Below, piece after piece: positions 1 to 7,893 of a stretch of 13,557 nucleotides of DNA; within the stretch, counting starts at the first letter, position 1; the number at the start of each line of letters is the position of its first letter. Position numbers and translations under genes: made by a program. Under the pieces are notes generated by a model. That model did no database searches, had not been told where the DNA came from, and saw only the letters and a list, made by a program, of their open reading frames with translations. This stretch comes from an uncultured Eubacteriales bacterium (GTDB lineage Bacteria; Bacillota; Clostridia; Oscillospirales; Acutalibacteraceae), in NCBI GenBank assembly GCA_934726435.1, contig CAKVDR010000013.1:1-13557 (forward strand). The letters run 5' to 3'.

Positions 1-164
1 GAAGTTATTATCCCCAAAACGGAATCTCCCAAAAATTCAAGTCTTTCATAACTAACGAATTTTCCGCCGGATTCATTCGCAAATGACGAATGAGTTAAAG
101 CTATTTTCAAAAGTTTTCTGTTTTTAAAAGTATAACCTATTTTATTTTCAAGTTCTTCAACCAC
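1..164 (-). CDS. rnc: Ribonuclease III, N-terminal part (runs off the window)
   Basis: The 54 visible codons match the start of RNase III, the endonuclease that cuts double-stranded RNA in rRNA precursors and structured mRNAs. The beginning resembles the family's N-terminal helix (LENKIGYTFKNRKLLKIALT). Residues around 41-51 carry the family signature ERLEFLGDSVLG, whose Glu and Asp belong to the metal-binding active site. The rest of the catalytic domain and the dsRNA-binding domain lie beyond position 1. I chose the GTG at 162-164 because it follows the plsX stop directly (TAAGTG) and a purine-rich GGGAGAGG lies about 8-10 nt upstream, inside the plsX 3' end. This suggests translational coupling to plsX. 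Identity is secure despite the short length. Confidence 0.9.
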   Translation of the reverse strand, partial: MVEELENKIGYTFKNRKLLKIALTHSSFANESGGKFVSYERLEFLGDSVLGIIT

Positions 165-1181
165 TTAAAACCCCTCTCCCTTATCTTCTGTTTTTGTTTC
201 TTTAACCGCTTCTGAAATCACGCCCACAACGTTTCTTTTTGCATATTCTCCTGCCAAACGTATAGCACTTTTGAACGTTTTTGCATCAGCATTTCCGTGA
301 GCTTTAAACACAGGCTTCGAAGTTCCCATGAGCGGCGCTCCGCCGTATTCTTTGTAGTCCATTTTCTTTTTAAGCTCAGTTAAATCTGATTTCAAAAGAC
401 ATGCGGCAAGTTTATTTTTCAAATTTTTAGTTAAAATTCCTTTGAATTTACCGAATATTTCTTTTGCCATTCCTTCGTAAAGCTTGAGGATGACATTCCC
501 CGTGAAACCATCAGCAACCACTACGTCTGCAGCACCCGAAGGAATATCCCTGGCTTCAATGTTTCCTATGAAATTAAGCTCGCTTTTGCTTAAAAGCTCA
601 TAAGCCACCTGCTGAAGAACCCCGCCTTTGCATTTTTCTACACCAATGTTTGCGAGGCCAACTTTCGGGTCATTAACAAGCATAACGTTTTTCATATAAA
701 CCGAGCCCATAACTCCGAACTGGCACAACATTTCCGGGCGGCATTCAACATTAGCACCGCTGTCGATTAACATGAAAAATCCGTCATTTTTAGGAATCAC
801 CGGAGCAAAAGCACATCTTTTTATTTTCTTGATTCTTTTAACAATCAAAGTGCCTCCAACGGTCAGCGCACCGCTATTTCCCGAAGAAACAAAAGCATCA
901 CCCTCGCCACCTGCAAGCATTCTAAGGCCCTTAGCCATCGAAGATTCTTTCTTTTCTTTCATTATGCTCATAGGCGCGTCGTGCATGTGAATTACATCTG
1001 AAGCGTGAATAATATCAATTTTTTCAAGCGAAATTTTGTTTTTTTCGCTCTGGCTTTTTATTTCACTTTCGTTTCCAACCAAGCTGATTTCAAAACCAAA
1101 CTCATCAGCCGCCGCACGGCAAGCTTTGATAGCTTCGATAGGGCCTTTATCTCCGCCACAAGCATCAACTATTATCCTCAT
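165..1181 (-). CDS. plsX: Phosphate acyltransferase PlsX
   Basis: This 338-residue protein is full length for PlsX, which converts acyl-ACP and phosphate to acyl-phosphate, the donor used by PlsY in the first step of phospholipid synthesis. It is a peripheral membrane enzyme. Visible family motifs are DACGGDKGP at residues 6-14, SSGNSGAL at 99-106, IDSGANVECRP at 139-149, GNIEARDIPSG at 206-216, ADGFTGNV at 223-230, and a Gly-rich C-terminal stretch near 280-297 (GGAPLMG, then KAHGNAD). The ATG overlaps the trmFO stop by 4 nt (ATGA), and a GGAGGAG site lies 5 nt upstream, which fixes the start. rnc follows without a gap. In many Firmicutes acpP lies between plsX and rnc, but not here. Identification is by motif and length. 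Confidence 0.95.
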   Translation of the reverse strand: MRIIVDACGGDKGPIEAIKACRAAADEFGFEISLVGNESEIKSQSEKNKISLEKIDIIHASDVIHMHDAPMSIMKEKKESSMAKGLRMLAGGEGDAFVSSGNSGALTVGGTLIVKRIKKIKRCAFAPVIPKNDGFFMLIDSGANVECRPEMLCQFGVMGSVYMKNVMLVNDPKVGLANIGVEKCKGGVLQQVAYELLSKSELNFIGNIEARDIPSGAADVVVADGFTGNVILKLYEGMAKEIFGKFKGILTKNLKNKLAACLLKSDLTELKKKMDYKEYGGAPLMGTSKPVFKAHGNADAKTFKSAIRLAGEYAKRNVVGVISEAVKETKTEDKGEGF

Positions 1182-2488
1182 ATTTTCTCCTCCACTAAAT
1201 TTTTAAGATATTCCAAAGATCTCTCAGACATTTTTGTATATTTAAGTTTTTTATCTTTAATTTTTTCATCCAGTGATTTTATTATACCAAAATTTGCGCC
1301 CATTGGCTGAAAGTTCTTAACATTTTCATCGCTTATATAAGAAGAAAGCGCGCCAAGCATGGTTGTGTTAGGAAGCTCAATCGTTTCTTCATCCATTAAT
1401 CTTTTTGCGGCATTAATTCCTGCAAGCAAACCCGAAGAAGCAGATTCGATATATCCTTCAACGCCCGTTATTTGCCCAGCGAAAAACAAATTCGGGTTAA
1501 CGCGCATGCTATAATCTGCGTTTAAAAGCCTCGGTGAATCAATGAAAGTATTACGGTGCATAACGCCATACCTAACGATATCAAGATTTTTAAGCGCAGG
1601 AATAAGCGAGAAAACCCTTTTTTGCTCGCCGAATTTCAAATTCGTTTGAAAGCCAACCATGTTAAAAAGCTCACCCGAAACAGTTTCTTTTCTGAGCTGA
1701 ACCACAGCAAAAGGTCTCTCACCGGTTTTTGGATCCCTAAGCCCAACGGGTTTCATCGGGCCAAATCGAAGAGTGTCAAAACCTCTTTTAGCCATGATTT
1801 CAACAGGCATGCAGCCTTCATAAACATTTACTTTATCAACGTCATGAAGCGGTGCACGCTCGGCATTTATAAGCTCATTGTAAAAAACCTCATATTCTTC
1901 TTTCGAAAGCGGGCAATTCAAATAGTCGTCTCCGTCACCTTTATCGTATCTTGAAGCAAAAAACGCACTATTCATATCGATGCTTTCAAAAGTAACGATC
2001 GGAGCAGCAGCATCAAAAAAACTAAGGCAGCCGCCGCAAAAATTTTTAATATTTTCAGAAAAATCCTCAGAAGTCAAAGGCCCCGTCGTAATTATGTTTA
2101 TTCCCTCTTTTGGAATTTCAGTAATTTCTTGCGAAATGAAATTAATAAAATCGTTTGATTTAATTTTTTCAGTCACCATGGAAGAAAATTTTTCCCTGTC
2201 AACCGCAAGGGCTCCTCCGGCGGGAACCCTGCATGCGTCAGCGCAAGCAAGAACCAAAGAGTCGAAAACTCTCATTTCTTCTTTTAAAAGTCCCGCCGCG
2301 CTTTCGAGCCTGTCAGCCTTAAAAGAGTTCGAACAAACAAGCTCACAAAAATTTTTACTGCTGTGCGCCGGAGAAAACTTTTTCGGTTTCATTTCATAAA
2401 GATTAACTTTTATTCCTCTTTTTGCAATCTGCCAAGCTGCTTCACACCCCGCCAAACCTGCTCCTATCACGTTTATGGTTTTATTCAT
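1178..2488 (-). CDS. trmFO: Folate/FAD-dependent tRNA m5U54 methyltransferase TrmFO
   Basis: This 436-residue flavoprotein is the expected length for TrmFO (formerly Gid). TrmFO uses methylenetetrahydrofolate and reduced FAD to methylate U54 in the T-loop of tRNA. The N-terminus carries the dinucleotide-binding fingerprint GAGLAGCEAA at residues 9-18. The family motif around 41-56 (AHSSKNFCELVCSNSF) contains Cys52, and EGCMPVEIMAKRGF at 224-237 contains Cys226. These appear to correspond to the two functional cysteines described in the Bacillus subtilis enzyme (53 and 226). The segment FRFGPMKP-like at 241-247 and the FAD-contacting FAGQITGVEGY at 336-346 also fit. Its ATG overlaps the end of topA by 8 nt and its stop overlaps plsX, pointing to coupled translation. 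The topA-trmFO pairing is common in Firmicutes. Confidence 0.96.
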   Translation of the reverse strand: MNKTINVIGAGLAGCEAAWQIAKRGIKVNLYEMKPKKFSPAHSSKNFCELVCSNSFKADRLESAAGLLKEEMRVFDSLVLACADACRVPAGGALAVDREKFSSMVTEKIKSNDFINFISQEITEIPKEGINIITTGPLTSEDFSENIKNFCGGCLSFFDAAAPIVTFESIDMNSAFFASRYDKGDGDDYLNCPLSKEEYEVFYNELINAERAPLHDVDKVNVYEGCMPVEIMAKRGFDTLRFGPMKPVGLRDPKTGERPFAVVQLRKETVSGELFNMVGFQTNLKFGEQKRVFSLIPALKNLDIVRYGVMHRNTFIDSPRLLNADYSMRVNPNLFFAGQITGVEGYIESASSGLLAGINAAKRLMDEETIELPNTTMLGALSSYISDENVKNFQPMGANFGIIKSLDEKIKDKKLKYTKMSERSLEYLKNLVEEKI

Positions 2489-4583
2489 TTTCTGATGTCC
2501 TTTCGTAGCCGCAGCCCTCGCCTTTGCAATAAATTTTTATTTTCTTACCATTTTTCTTGAAAAGAATTTCTCCACATTTCGGGCATTTTTCGTTTAAAGG
2601 TTCATCCCACGAAATGAAGTGGCAATTCGGGAAGTTGCTGCAGCCGTAAAAATCGCGTTTGCGTTTGGTTTGGCGTTTGATAACATTTCCGCCGCATTTC
2701 GGGCAAGTAACGCCGATTTCTTCAACTAATTTTTGAATATTTTTGCATTCAGGATAGCCCGAACAACCGATGAATTTGCCGTATCTTCCTCTTTTAATAA
2801 CCATTGGTTTGCCGCAAAGCTCGCAAGTTTTGTCAATTTTATCTTCTTCTAGGAAAATCTTAACGCCTTCCATTTCTTTCTTAGCTTTTTCAAGCATTTT
2901 CATAAGATCTTCATAAAATTTGCTAAGTGGTTCGGTCCAAGTTATTTTCCCTTCAGCAACTTCGTCGAGATTATTCTCCATTTGCGCCGTGAATTTAAGA
3001 TTAACAATACTCGAAAAGCGCTCTTTCATGAGCTTATTAACAACCTCGCCGAGTTCGGTTGGTTTTAAAATCTTTGCTTCTTTTTTAACATATTCTCTCG
3101 CGGTAATGGTCGAAATTATTGAAGCGTATGTCGAAGGCCTTCCGATTCCTTCTTCTTCGAGGGATTTAATAAGTGAAGCCTCGGTGTATCTTGGCGGAGG
3201 CTCGGTAAAATGCTGGTTCGGCACTATCGATTTAGCTTTAACAGCCATTCCTTCTGAAAGCTCCGGGAAGGCTTTGGCCTTTTCTTCGGCAATGTCTTTG
3301 CCTTCAACATACAACGCCATGAAACCATCAAACGCAATGGTGTAAGTCGAGGCTTTGAAAATATATTTCTTTTCAGAATTTTCTTTAAAAGCATAAACCT
3401 CAACTTTCGTTGTGTTTTGCAAGCAATTTGCCATCTGGCTTGCAATAAAGCGCTCCCAAACAAGCTTGTAAATTTTAAATTGATCACTGCTCAAGCTTGC
3501 TTTCACGGCATCAGGCGCAAGACTCGGGTCAGTCGGCCTGATAGCTTCGTGGCCATCTTGAGCGTTAGCTTTCGTTTTGAAAACTCTTGCTTCTTCAGGC
3601 AAATATTTCTTGCCCCAAACGCTCAAAATATAATCTCTTGCGCCGTCCAAAGCTTCTTTCGAAACTCTTAAAGAGTCCGTTCTCATGTAGGTTATAAGTC
3701 CCATGAGGCCTTTGCCTTCGAGCTCAATTCCCTCATAAAGCTGCTGAGCCGCAAGCATTGTGCGTTTGGCTGTGAAGCCGAGTTTTCTTGAAGCTTCTTG
3801 CTGCAAAGTCGAAGTTATGAAAGGAGGCGCAGGATTCCTTTTTCTTTTTCCTTTTTTAAGCTTGCCAATTTCAAAATTTGAACCATCAAGATCCGTGAGA
3901 ATTTCATTCGCCTTTTTTTCGTTATCTATTTCAATTTTCCCTTTTTCGTCACCGTAAAATACAGCCGGGAATGACTTTCTCATGCCCTTTGGAATAAACT
4001 GCGCGTCAATGCTCCAGTATTCTTTCGGAACAAATTTTCTAATTTCATCTTCTCTATCAACAATCATGCGAAGAGCAACCGACTGAACCCTTCCCGCCGA
4101 AAGACCTTTATAAATTTTTTGTGAAAGAAATGGGCTCACTTTGTAGCCAACAAGCCTGTCAAGAACTCTTCTGGTTTGCTGAGCGCCAACCAAATCAAGG
4201 TCAACTTTTCTTGGAGATTTTATTCCGGTTTCAACGCCATTTTTTGTGATTTCATTGAAAGTAACCCTGTTTTTATCGTCAAGGTCAAGGCCAAGCAAAT
4301 AAGCAAGATGCCAGGAAATGGCTTCCCCCTCGCGATCAGGGTCCGTCGCTAAGATTACTTTATCGGCTTTTTTCGCTTTTTCTTTGAGCTCTTTAACGAT
4401 TTCTTCTTTTCCTTTTATAATTTGATATTTAGGCTCGAAATTTTTCTTAACGTCAACGCTAAGTCTTTTAGGCGGCAAATCCCTTATGTGACCCATAGAA
4501 GACGTCACGTCGTAATTTTTTCCTAAATATTTTTTTATAGTTTTTGCCTTTGCAGGCGATTCCACAATTACTAAATTACTCAT
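2481..4583 (-). CDS. topA: DNA topoisomerase I (type IA)
   Basis: TopA relaxes negative supercoils by a transient 5'-phosphotyrosine break. The 700-residue protein begins with a Toprim domain (VIVESPAKAKT near residue 5; acidic metal site DPDREGE at 81-87). The nucleophile is Tyr299 in LITYMRTDS. The DNA-gate region follows (EEGIGRPSTYA near 477-487). The C-terminus has three Cys4 zinc fingers of the Topo_Zn type, at Cys587/590/607/613, Cys627/630/648/654 and Cys667/670/686/691; the last pair has wider spacing. An upstream in-frame TTG at 4598 would add five residues. I prefer the ATG at 4583 because MSNLVIVESPAKAKT matches the family start and GGATGG lies 7 nt upstream. It follows dprA by 26 nt and overlaps trmFO by 8 nt. 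Confidence 0.96.
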   Translation of the reverse strand: MSNLVIVESPAKAKTIKKYLGKNYDVTSSMGHIRDLPPKRLSVDVKKNFEPKYQIIKGKEEIVKELKEKAKKADKVILATDPDREGEAISWHLAYLLGLDLDDKNRVTFNEITKNGVETGIKSPRKVDLDLVGAQQTRRVLDRLVGYKVSPFLSQKIYKGLSAGRVQSVALRMIVDREDEIRKFVPKEYWSIDAQFIPKGMRKSFPAVFYGDEKGKIEIDNEKKANEILTDLDGSNFEIGKLKKGKRKRNPAPPFITSTLQQEASRKLGFTAKRTMLAAQQLYEGIELEGKGLMGLITYMRTDSLRVSKEALDGARDYILSVWGKKYLPEEARVFKTKANAQDGHEAIRPTDPSLAPDAVKASLSSDQFKIYKLVWERFIASQMANCLQNTTKVEVYAFKENSEKKYIFKASTYTIAFDGFMALYVEGKDIAEEKAKAFPELSEGMAVKAKSIVPNQHFTEPPPRYTEASLIKSLEEEGIGRPSTYASIISTITAREYVKKEAKILKPTELGEVVNKLMKERFSSIVNLKFTAQMENNLDEVAEGKITWTEPLSKFYEDLMKMLEKAKKEMEGVKIFLEEDKIDKTCELCGKPMVIKRGRYGKFIGCSGYPECKNIQKLVEEIGVTCPKCGGNVIKRQTKRKRDFYGCSNFPNCHFISWDEPLNEKCPKCGEILFKKNGKKIKIYCKGEGCGYERTSENE

Positions 4584-4609
4584 ACCTAACCCATCCAAAC
4601 AAAAATAAT

Positions 4610-5761
4610 TTAAATTTTTTCATACTCTTTTCCTGTATTATTTTTAATTAGACCATAAATCTCAAGTTCTGTCAAAGATGAAAGAACATTTTCTATCTTC
4701 ATGCCAGATTTTTTACATATCAAATCAGGGTTCATTGCGCCCTCACCCAAAATATCATAAACTTTTTTCGCATTTTCTGAAATATTTTTGGGCACTTCCG
4801 TCAAAATATTTTCTTTAGATTTTGGATTTTCTTCATGCGGTAAATTAAAAGCAGGCCTTTTTATGCTCATACCCGGGAATTTATTTTTAAGTTTATTTTC
4901 GTAACTTTTCACCAAATCTTCCATATCAACAACTACTTTCACCCCGTCGTTTATGAGCGAAATAATGCCTTCGCTAAGCGGGCTTCTAAGGTCAATCGGC
5001 GCGACGAAAACATCCCTATTTTGGTTATTCGCCAGGTTTGCAGTAATGAGCGAACCACTTTTTTTGCCGGCTTCAACAACAACAATCGCAGATGAAAGTC
5101 CAGAAATTATCCTGTTTCTTTTCGGGAAATTGCATGCAAAAGCAGGATAATCAGGAGGATATTCCGACATCAACACCCCAGATTTGGCAATTTTGCTTCT
5201 AAGAAAGCTGTTGGATATAAGATAATTTGTGTTAATTCCACAACCGAGCACGGCGATCGTGCTTCCTCCGGCTTCAATTGCTCCCTCATGCGCCGCAGCG
5301 TCAATCCCAAGCGCACCGCCACTCACAACATTTGCACCACTCAAAGCCGCTTTGTGAGCCATATTTTTCGAAAGATTCATTCCATAAGGAGTCGCTTCCC
5401 TTGCACCAACGAAAGCAATCGAAATTTCTTTTTTTAAACAAGTTTCATCTCCAAAAACATAAATCACAACGGGAGGGTCACTTATTTCTTTGAGCAATTT
5501 TGGATATTCTTTATCAAAAATGCTAAAAACTTTGTAATTTAAATTCTTACATTTTCTAAAAATATTATATGCATTATTAATAGAGGTGCTCACGATTTTA
5601 TCAATTTGCTTACTCGTGAAACATCCACAAAGCCTCCAACCATATTCACCTGAATCATAAAATTCCTTCGCACTTTTGTAAAGATCCAAAATCATTTTTA
5701 TTTGATAATTCCCATAACCAATAGCTTGCTGAAGCCAAATTTCATACACCTGCTTGTCCAC
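4610..5761 (-). CDS. dprA: DNA-processing protein DprA (Smf)
   Basis: DprA binds incoming single-stranded DNA during transformation and loads RecA. It is also widespread in bacteria not known to be competent. The 383-residue protein has an N-terminal helical region (1-100) and the Rossmann-like DprA core: FVGAREATPYG at 117-127, SGGALGIDAAAHEGA at 147-161, FPKRNRIISGLS at 212-223, and EAGKKSGSLITA at 230-241. A C-terminal winged-helix-like segment follows at about 330-375. The usual PG after the last core strand is PI here (VFVAPIDL), a small deviation. It starts with GTG one base after the preceding methyltransferase stop, with AAGGGG about 7 nt upstream. Its place next to topA and trmFO is typical of Firmicutes. 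No other competence genes are in view, so active transformation cannot be inferred. Confidence 0.94.
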   Translation of the reverse strand: MDKQVYEIWLQQAIGYGNYQIKMILDLYKSAKEFYDSGEYGWRLCGCFTSKQIDKIVSTSINNAYNIFRKCKNLNYKVFSIFDKEYPKLLKEISDPPVVIYVFGDETCLKKEISIAFVGAREATPYGMNLSKNMAHKAALSGANVVSGGALGIDAAAHEGAIEAGGSTIAVLGCGINTNYLISNSFLRSKIAKSGVLMSEYPPDYPAFACNFPKRNRIISGLSSAIVVVEAGKKSGSLITANLANNQNRDVFVAPIDLRSPLSEGIISLINDGVKVVVDMEDLVKSYENKLKNKFPGMSIKRPAFNLPHEENPKSKENILTEVPKNISENAKKVYDILGEGAMNPDLICKKSGMKIENVLSSLTELEIYGLIKNNTGKEYEKI

Positions 5762-5762
5762 T

Positions 5763-6566
5763 TTATTTCCCCTTTCCGCTCATTTCCCAGGCCACTATGC
5801 CCGCAGCCACTGCAACGCTTAGAGATTCGCATGAAGGATTCATCGGTATAGTCATCTTCTTGTCGCACAAATCAAGAATTTCATCGCTAATACCATTACC
5901 TTCATTTCCAAGAATTACGGCTTTCTTACCCAAATCATTAAGAGCTGTAATATTTTCTGCGTTTTCATCAGGAACTGTAGCACAAACGGTGATTTTTTTA
6001 GCTTTAAGCAATGAAATAAATTCAGAAAAATTGGTTATTTTCATAATATTTAGCTTAAAAATCGCACCCATACTACCTCTGAGAACTTTAGGGTTATAAA
6101 TATCGCAACTGTCAAAACTAATGCCAACAAAATCAATGTTGAAAGCATTAAGGCTTCTAAGTATACTTCCTAAATTTGAAGGATTTTGAAGATTTTCGAG
6201 TAAAATAATATTAGAGTATGTTTCTATTTTAGACATATTTACAAATTTGTCAACAAAATTACAAACACAAATGATTCCTTGAGGGGTTTCAGTGTCACTC
6301 ATTGATTTCATAACATCTTCGCTAACCAGAAATTCATGAACATCATTTTTTTGTACTATTTTCCCAATTAAATCTGAGAATTTTTCAAAATTTTTCTGTG
6401 TATAAAAAATTTGAGTAACTTCAACATTACTTTTGACAGCTTCTTCACAAAGTCTAGTTCCTTCTATAACGAATTTCTTTTCACTGTTTCTAAATTTAGC
6501 GGAATTTAATAGTTTTCTCACATTTTTTACTGTTTCATTGTTTTTACTTGATATTTCTATTCTCAT
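5763..6566 (-). CDS. SpoU/TrmH-family RNA 2'-O-methyltransferase
   Basis: This 267-residue protein has the two-domain layout of SPOUT rRNA ribose methyltransferases that use S-adenosylmethionine. An N-terminal RNA substrate-binding domain spans about 30-104 (KKFVIEGTRLCEEA is its typical start). A trefoil-knot catalytic domain spans about 118-262. Motif 1 is LLENLQNPSNLGSILRSL at 122-139, with the catalytic Arg at 137. Motif 2 is ILGNEGNGIS at 218-227 and motif 3 is NPSCESLSVAVAAGI at 243-257. The ATG is preceded by AAGGAAGA. The substrate cannot be read from the sequence. B. subtilis YsgA (RlmP) is a relative encoded near rplT, so a 23S rRNA target is plausible. It appears to be the first gene of the run leading to dprA, separated from rplT by a terminator. 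Confidence 0.9.
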   Translation of the reverse strand: MRIEISSKNNETVKNVRKLLNSAKFRNSEKKFVIEGTRLCEEAVKSNVEVTQIFYTQKNFEKFSDLIGKIVQKNDVHEFLVSEDVMKSMSDTETPQGIICVCNFVDKFVNMSKIETYSNIILLENLQNPSNLGSILRSLNAFNIDFVGISFDSCDIYNPKVLRGSMGAIFKLNIMKITNFSEFISLLKAKKITVCATVPDENAENITALNDLGKKAVILGNEGNGISDEILDLCDKKMTIPMNPSCESLSVAVAAGIVAWEMSGKGK

Positions 6567-6618
6567 TTATTTTTCTTCCTTTTAATTTATTTTTTCTCTA
6601 AAAGCGACAAATTCTTTG

Positions 6619-6624
6619 ATTATA
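6619..6624 (-). promoter_or_regulatory. Candidate -10 element for the methyltransferase-dprA-topA operon
   Basis: On the minus strand a perfect TATAAT lies about 53 nt upstream of the methyltransferase ATG, in the 136-nt gap after the rplT terminator. No good -35 hexamer is found at 16-18 nt; TTGAAC occurs only 10 nt upstream. The rest of the gap is A+T-rich leader with an AAGGAAGA ribosome binding site. Some promoter is needed here if the rplT terminator is efficient. Confidence 0.35.
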
Positions 6625-6658
6625 AACGGAAAAAGTTCAAAAAATTCTGCATATAACC

Positions 6659-6697
6659 AAAAAATTTACGCTCAAGGACTAAACCCTAAGCGCATAA
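6659..6697 (-). terminator. Intrinsic terminator of the infC-rpmI-rplT operon
   Basis: Directly downstream of rplT, the minus strand forms a stem from CGCTTAGG (6685-6692) and its partner CCTTGAGCG (6669-6677), with a small bulge and G-U pair, around a 7-nt loop. A few extra A-U pairs lie at the base. A run of six T follows (complement of 6659-6664). This is a typical Rho-independent terminator. Confidence 0.75.
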
Positions 6698-6702
6698 TTT
6701 AA

Positions 6703-7047
6703 TTACTTTACTTTTTTAACAAGGCCGGCAAAACCTTCAGGATCTGAAATCGCAATTTCAGAAAGCATTTTTCTATTAAGTTCGATTCCTGATTTTTTAA
6801 GTTTATCCATGAAAGCGGAATATGTGATGCCATTCATACGGCAAGCTGCAGAAATTCTTGTGATCCATAATCTTCTGAAATCACGTTTTTTCTGTTTTCT
6901 GCCTATGTAAGCATAATTTCCTGATTTCATAACGGCTTGTTTAGCCATTTTAAAGTGCTTACTTTTTGCACCCCAGTATCCTTTTGCTAATTTTAAAACT
7001 CTTTTTCTTCTACTCCTGGTTGTTTTTGCATATTTTATACGTGCCAT
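6703..7047 (-). CDS. rplT: Large subunit ribosomal protein bL20
   Basis: This 114-residue basic protein matches bL20 from end to end, from ARIKYAKTTRSRRKRVLKLA at the start, through GRKQKKRDFRRLWITRI near residues 49-65, to a C-terminal globular region containing ELNRKMLSEIAI. L20 is essential early in assembly of the 50S subunit and binds 23S rRNA. Its C-terminal domain is the part known to repress its own operon by binding a leader RNA that mimics the rRNA site. A GGAGG sits 8 nt before the ATG. It is the last gene of infC-rpmI-rplT, 28 nt after rpmI and just before a terminator. Confidence 0.97.
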   Translation of the reverse strand: MARIKYAKTTRSRRKRVLKLAKGYWGAKSKHFKMAKQAVMKSGNYAYIGRKQKKRDFRRLWITRISAACRMNGITYSAFMDKLKKSGIELNRKMLSEIAISDPEGFAGLVKKVK

Positions 7048-7075
7048 TACGTTTACCTCCGTTTAAATTTTTAAT

Positions 7076-7273
7076 TTATTTATGGTTCATAAGAGTTTTG
7101 ATTTGAAATACATTTGTTTTGTCAAGTGTTGTTGTTGTTCTCAAAACTCTTTTTCTTTTTCTTGATTTTTTGTTCAAGATATGGCTTTTATTTGCATGAC
7201 CTCTTACTATTTTTCCGGTTGCCGTAAACTTGAAACGTTTTTTTGCTCCACTGTGTGTTTTAATCTTGTACAT
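7076..7273 (-). CDS. rpmI: Large subunit ribosomal protein bL35
   Basis: This 65-residue very basic protein matches bL35: it begins MYKIKTHSGAKKRF, followed by the conserved ANKSHIL and KKSRKRKRVLR segments. An in-frame GTG at 7310-7312 would add 13 residues (KWVEADALSQSS and so on) with no counterpart in the family, and its possible ribosome site AAAGG is only 2 nt away. I therefore take the ATG at 7273. That ATG has no convincing Shine-Dalgarno sequence and follows a stable hairpin (7282-7305), so its translation may be coupled or controlled. It lies 98 nt after infC and 28 nt before rplT. Confidence 0.93.
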   Translation of the reverse strand: MYKIKTHSGAKKRFKFTATGKIVRGHANKSHILNKKSRKRKRVLRTTTTLDKTNVFQIKTLMNHK

Positions 7274-7281
7274 ACTGCTCT

Positions 7282-7305
7282 GGGATAAGGCGTCAGCCTC
7301 TACCC
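7282..7305 (-). promoter_or_regulatory. Hairpin just upstream of the rpmI start codon
   Basis: On the minus strand, GGGTAGAGGC (7305-7296) faces GCCTTATCCC (7291-7282) across a TGAC loop. Three G-C pairs at the base, a 2x2 internal loop, then five pairs including one G-U make a stable stem ending 8 nt before the rpmI ATG. The AGAGG in its 5' arm is the only nearby purine-rich stretch and would be buried. This may be a translational control element, though no L20 site is proven here. Confidence 0.5.
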
Positions 7306-7371
7306 ACTTCACAACCTTTCTTTAAAAAATTTCATCTGTGCTTTTTCTTTTGAATTTAAAGCTTCAATTAA

Positions 7372-7893
7372 TTATTTAGCCTTCGAATTTGGAGCTAAGA
7401 ACATGAGCATACATTTTCCATCCAATTTAGCAGGGCGCTCAACACTCGCAAACTCGCTGCAAGATTCTGCAAACTTTTTCATTATGTCAAAACCAATTTC
7501 AGGATGCCCCATTTCACGGCCTCTAAAACGAATTGAAACTTTAACTTTGTTGCCGCTTTTAACAAATCTTTGAGCATGAGCCACTTTTGTGTTGAAATCG
7601 TGAGTGTCTATATTAACTGAAAGCCTTACTTCCTTTATCTCAACAGTGCGCTGATTCTTCTTAGATTCTTTCTCTCTTTTCGACATCTCAAACCTATATT
7701 TGCCATAATCCAAAATTTTGCAAACCGGAGGAACCGCCTTGCTTGCCACCTTTACAAGATCCAAATTTTCAGCTGACGCAAGCTCTAAAGCCTTTTTAAC
7801 AGGAACTATGCCAAGCTGCTCTCCGCTTGAACCGATGAGTCGAACCTCTTCATCTCTAATTTCACCATTAATTTGAATGTCTTTGCTGCTAAT
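7372..7893 (-). CDS. infC: Translation initiation factor IF-3, probable ATT start
   Basis: IF3 binds the 30S subunit, prevents premature 50S joining and rejects non-canonical start codons. The 173-residue protein has the N-domain (IQINGEIRDEEVRLIGSSGE at about 7-25, GEQLGI at 24-29), a Lys-rich linker (FEMSKREKESKKNQRT near 68-83) and the C-domain (RFRGREMGHPEIG at 122-134). The only in-frame near-start upstream is TTG at 7899, just 3 nt after GGAGG, which is too close. The ATT at 7891-7893 is 9 nt from GGAGG and gives the family-like N-terminus after Met (SSKDIQINGE). infC genes of E. coli and Bacillus are known to use AUU, allowing IF3 to repress its own synthesis. Promoter, structured leader and attenuator lie directly upstream. 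Confidence 0.93.
   Translation of the reverse strand: MSSKDIQINGEIRDEEVRLIGSSGEQLGIVPVKKALELASAENLDLVKVASKAVPPVCKILDYGKYRFEMSKREKESKKNQRTVEIKEVRLSVNIDTHDFNTKVAHAQRFVKSGNKVKVSIRFRGREMGHPEIGFDIMKKFAESCSEFASVERPAKLDGKCMLMFLAPNSKAK

Noticed and set aside
1556..3957. Plus-strand open frames of 65-141 codons within trmFO and topA
   Set aside because: They are antisense to strongly conserved genes and show no motifs or start signals of their own.
4584..4598. TTG start adding five residues to topoisomerase I
   Set aside because: The ATG at 4583 gives the family-like start and has a GGATGG site at 7 nt.
7274..7312. N-terminal extension of L35 from a GTG start
   Set aside because: The 13 extra residues are foreign to the L35 family, and the AAAGG site is only 2 nt from the GTG.
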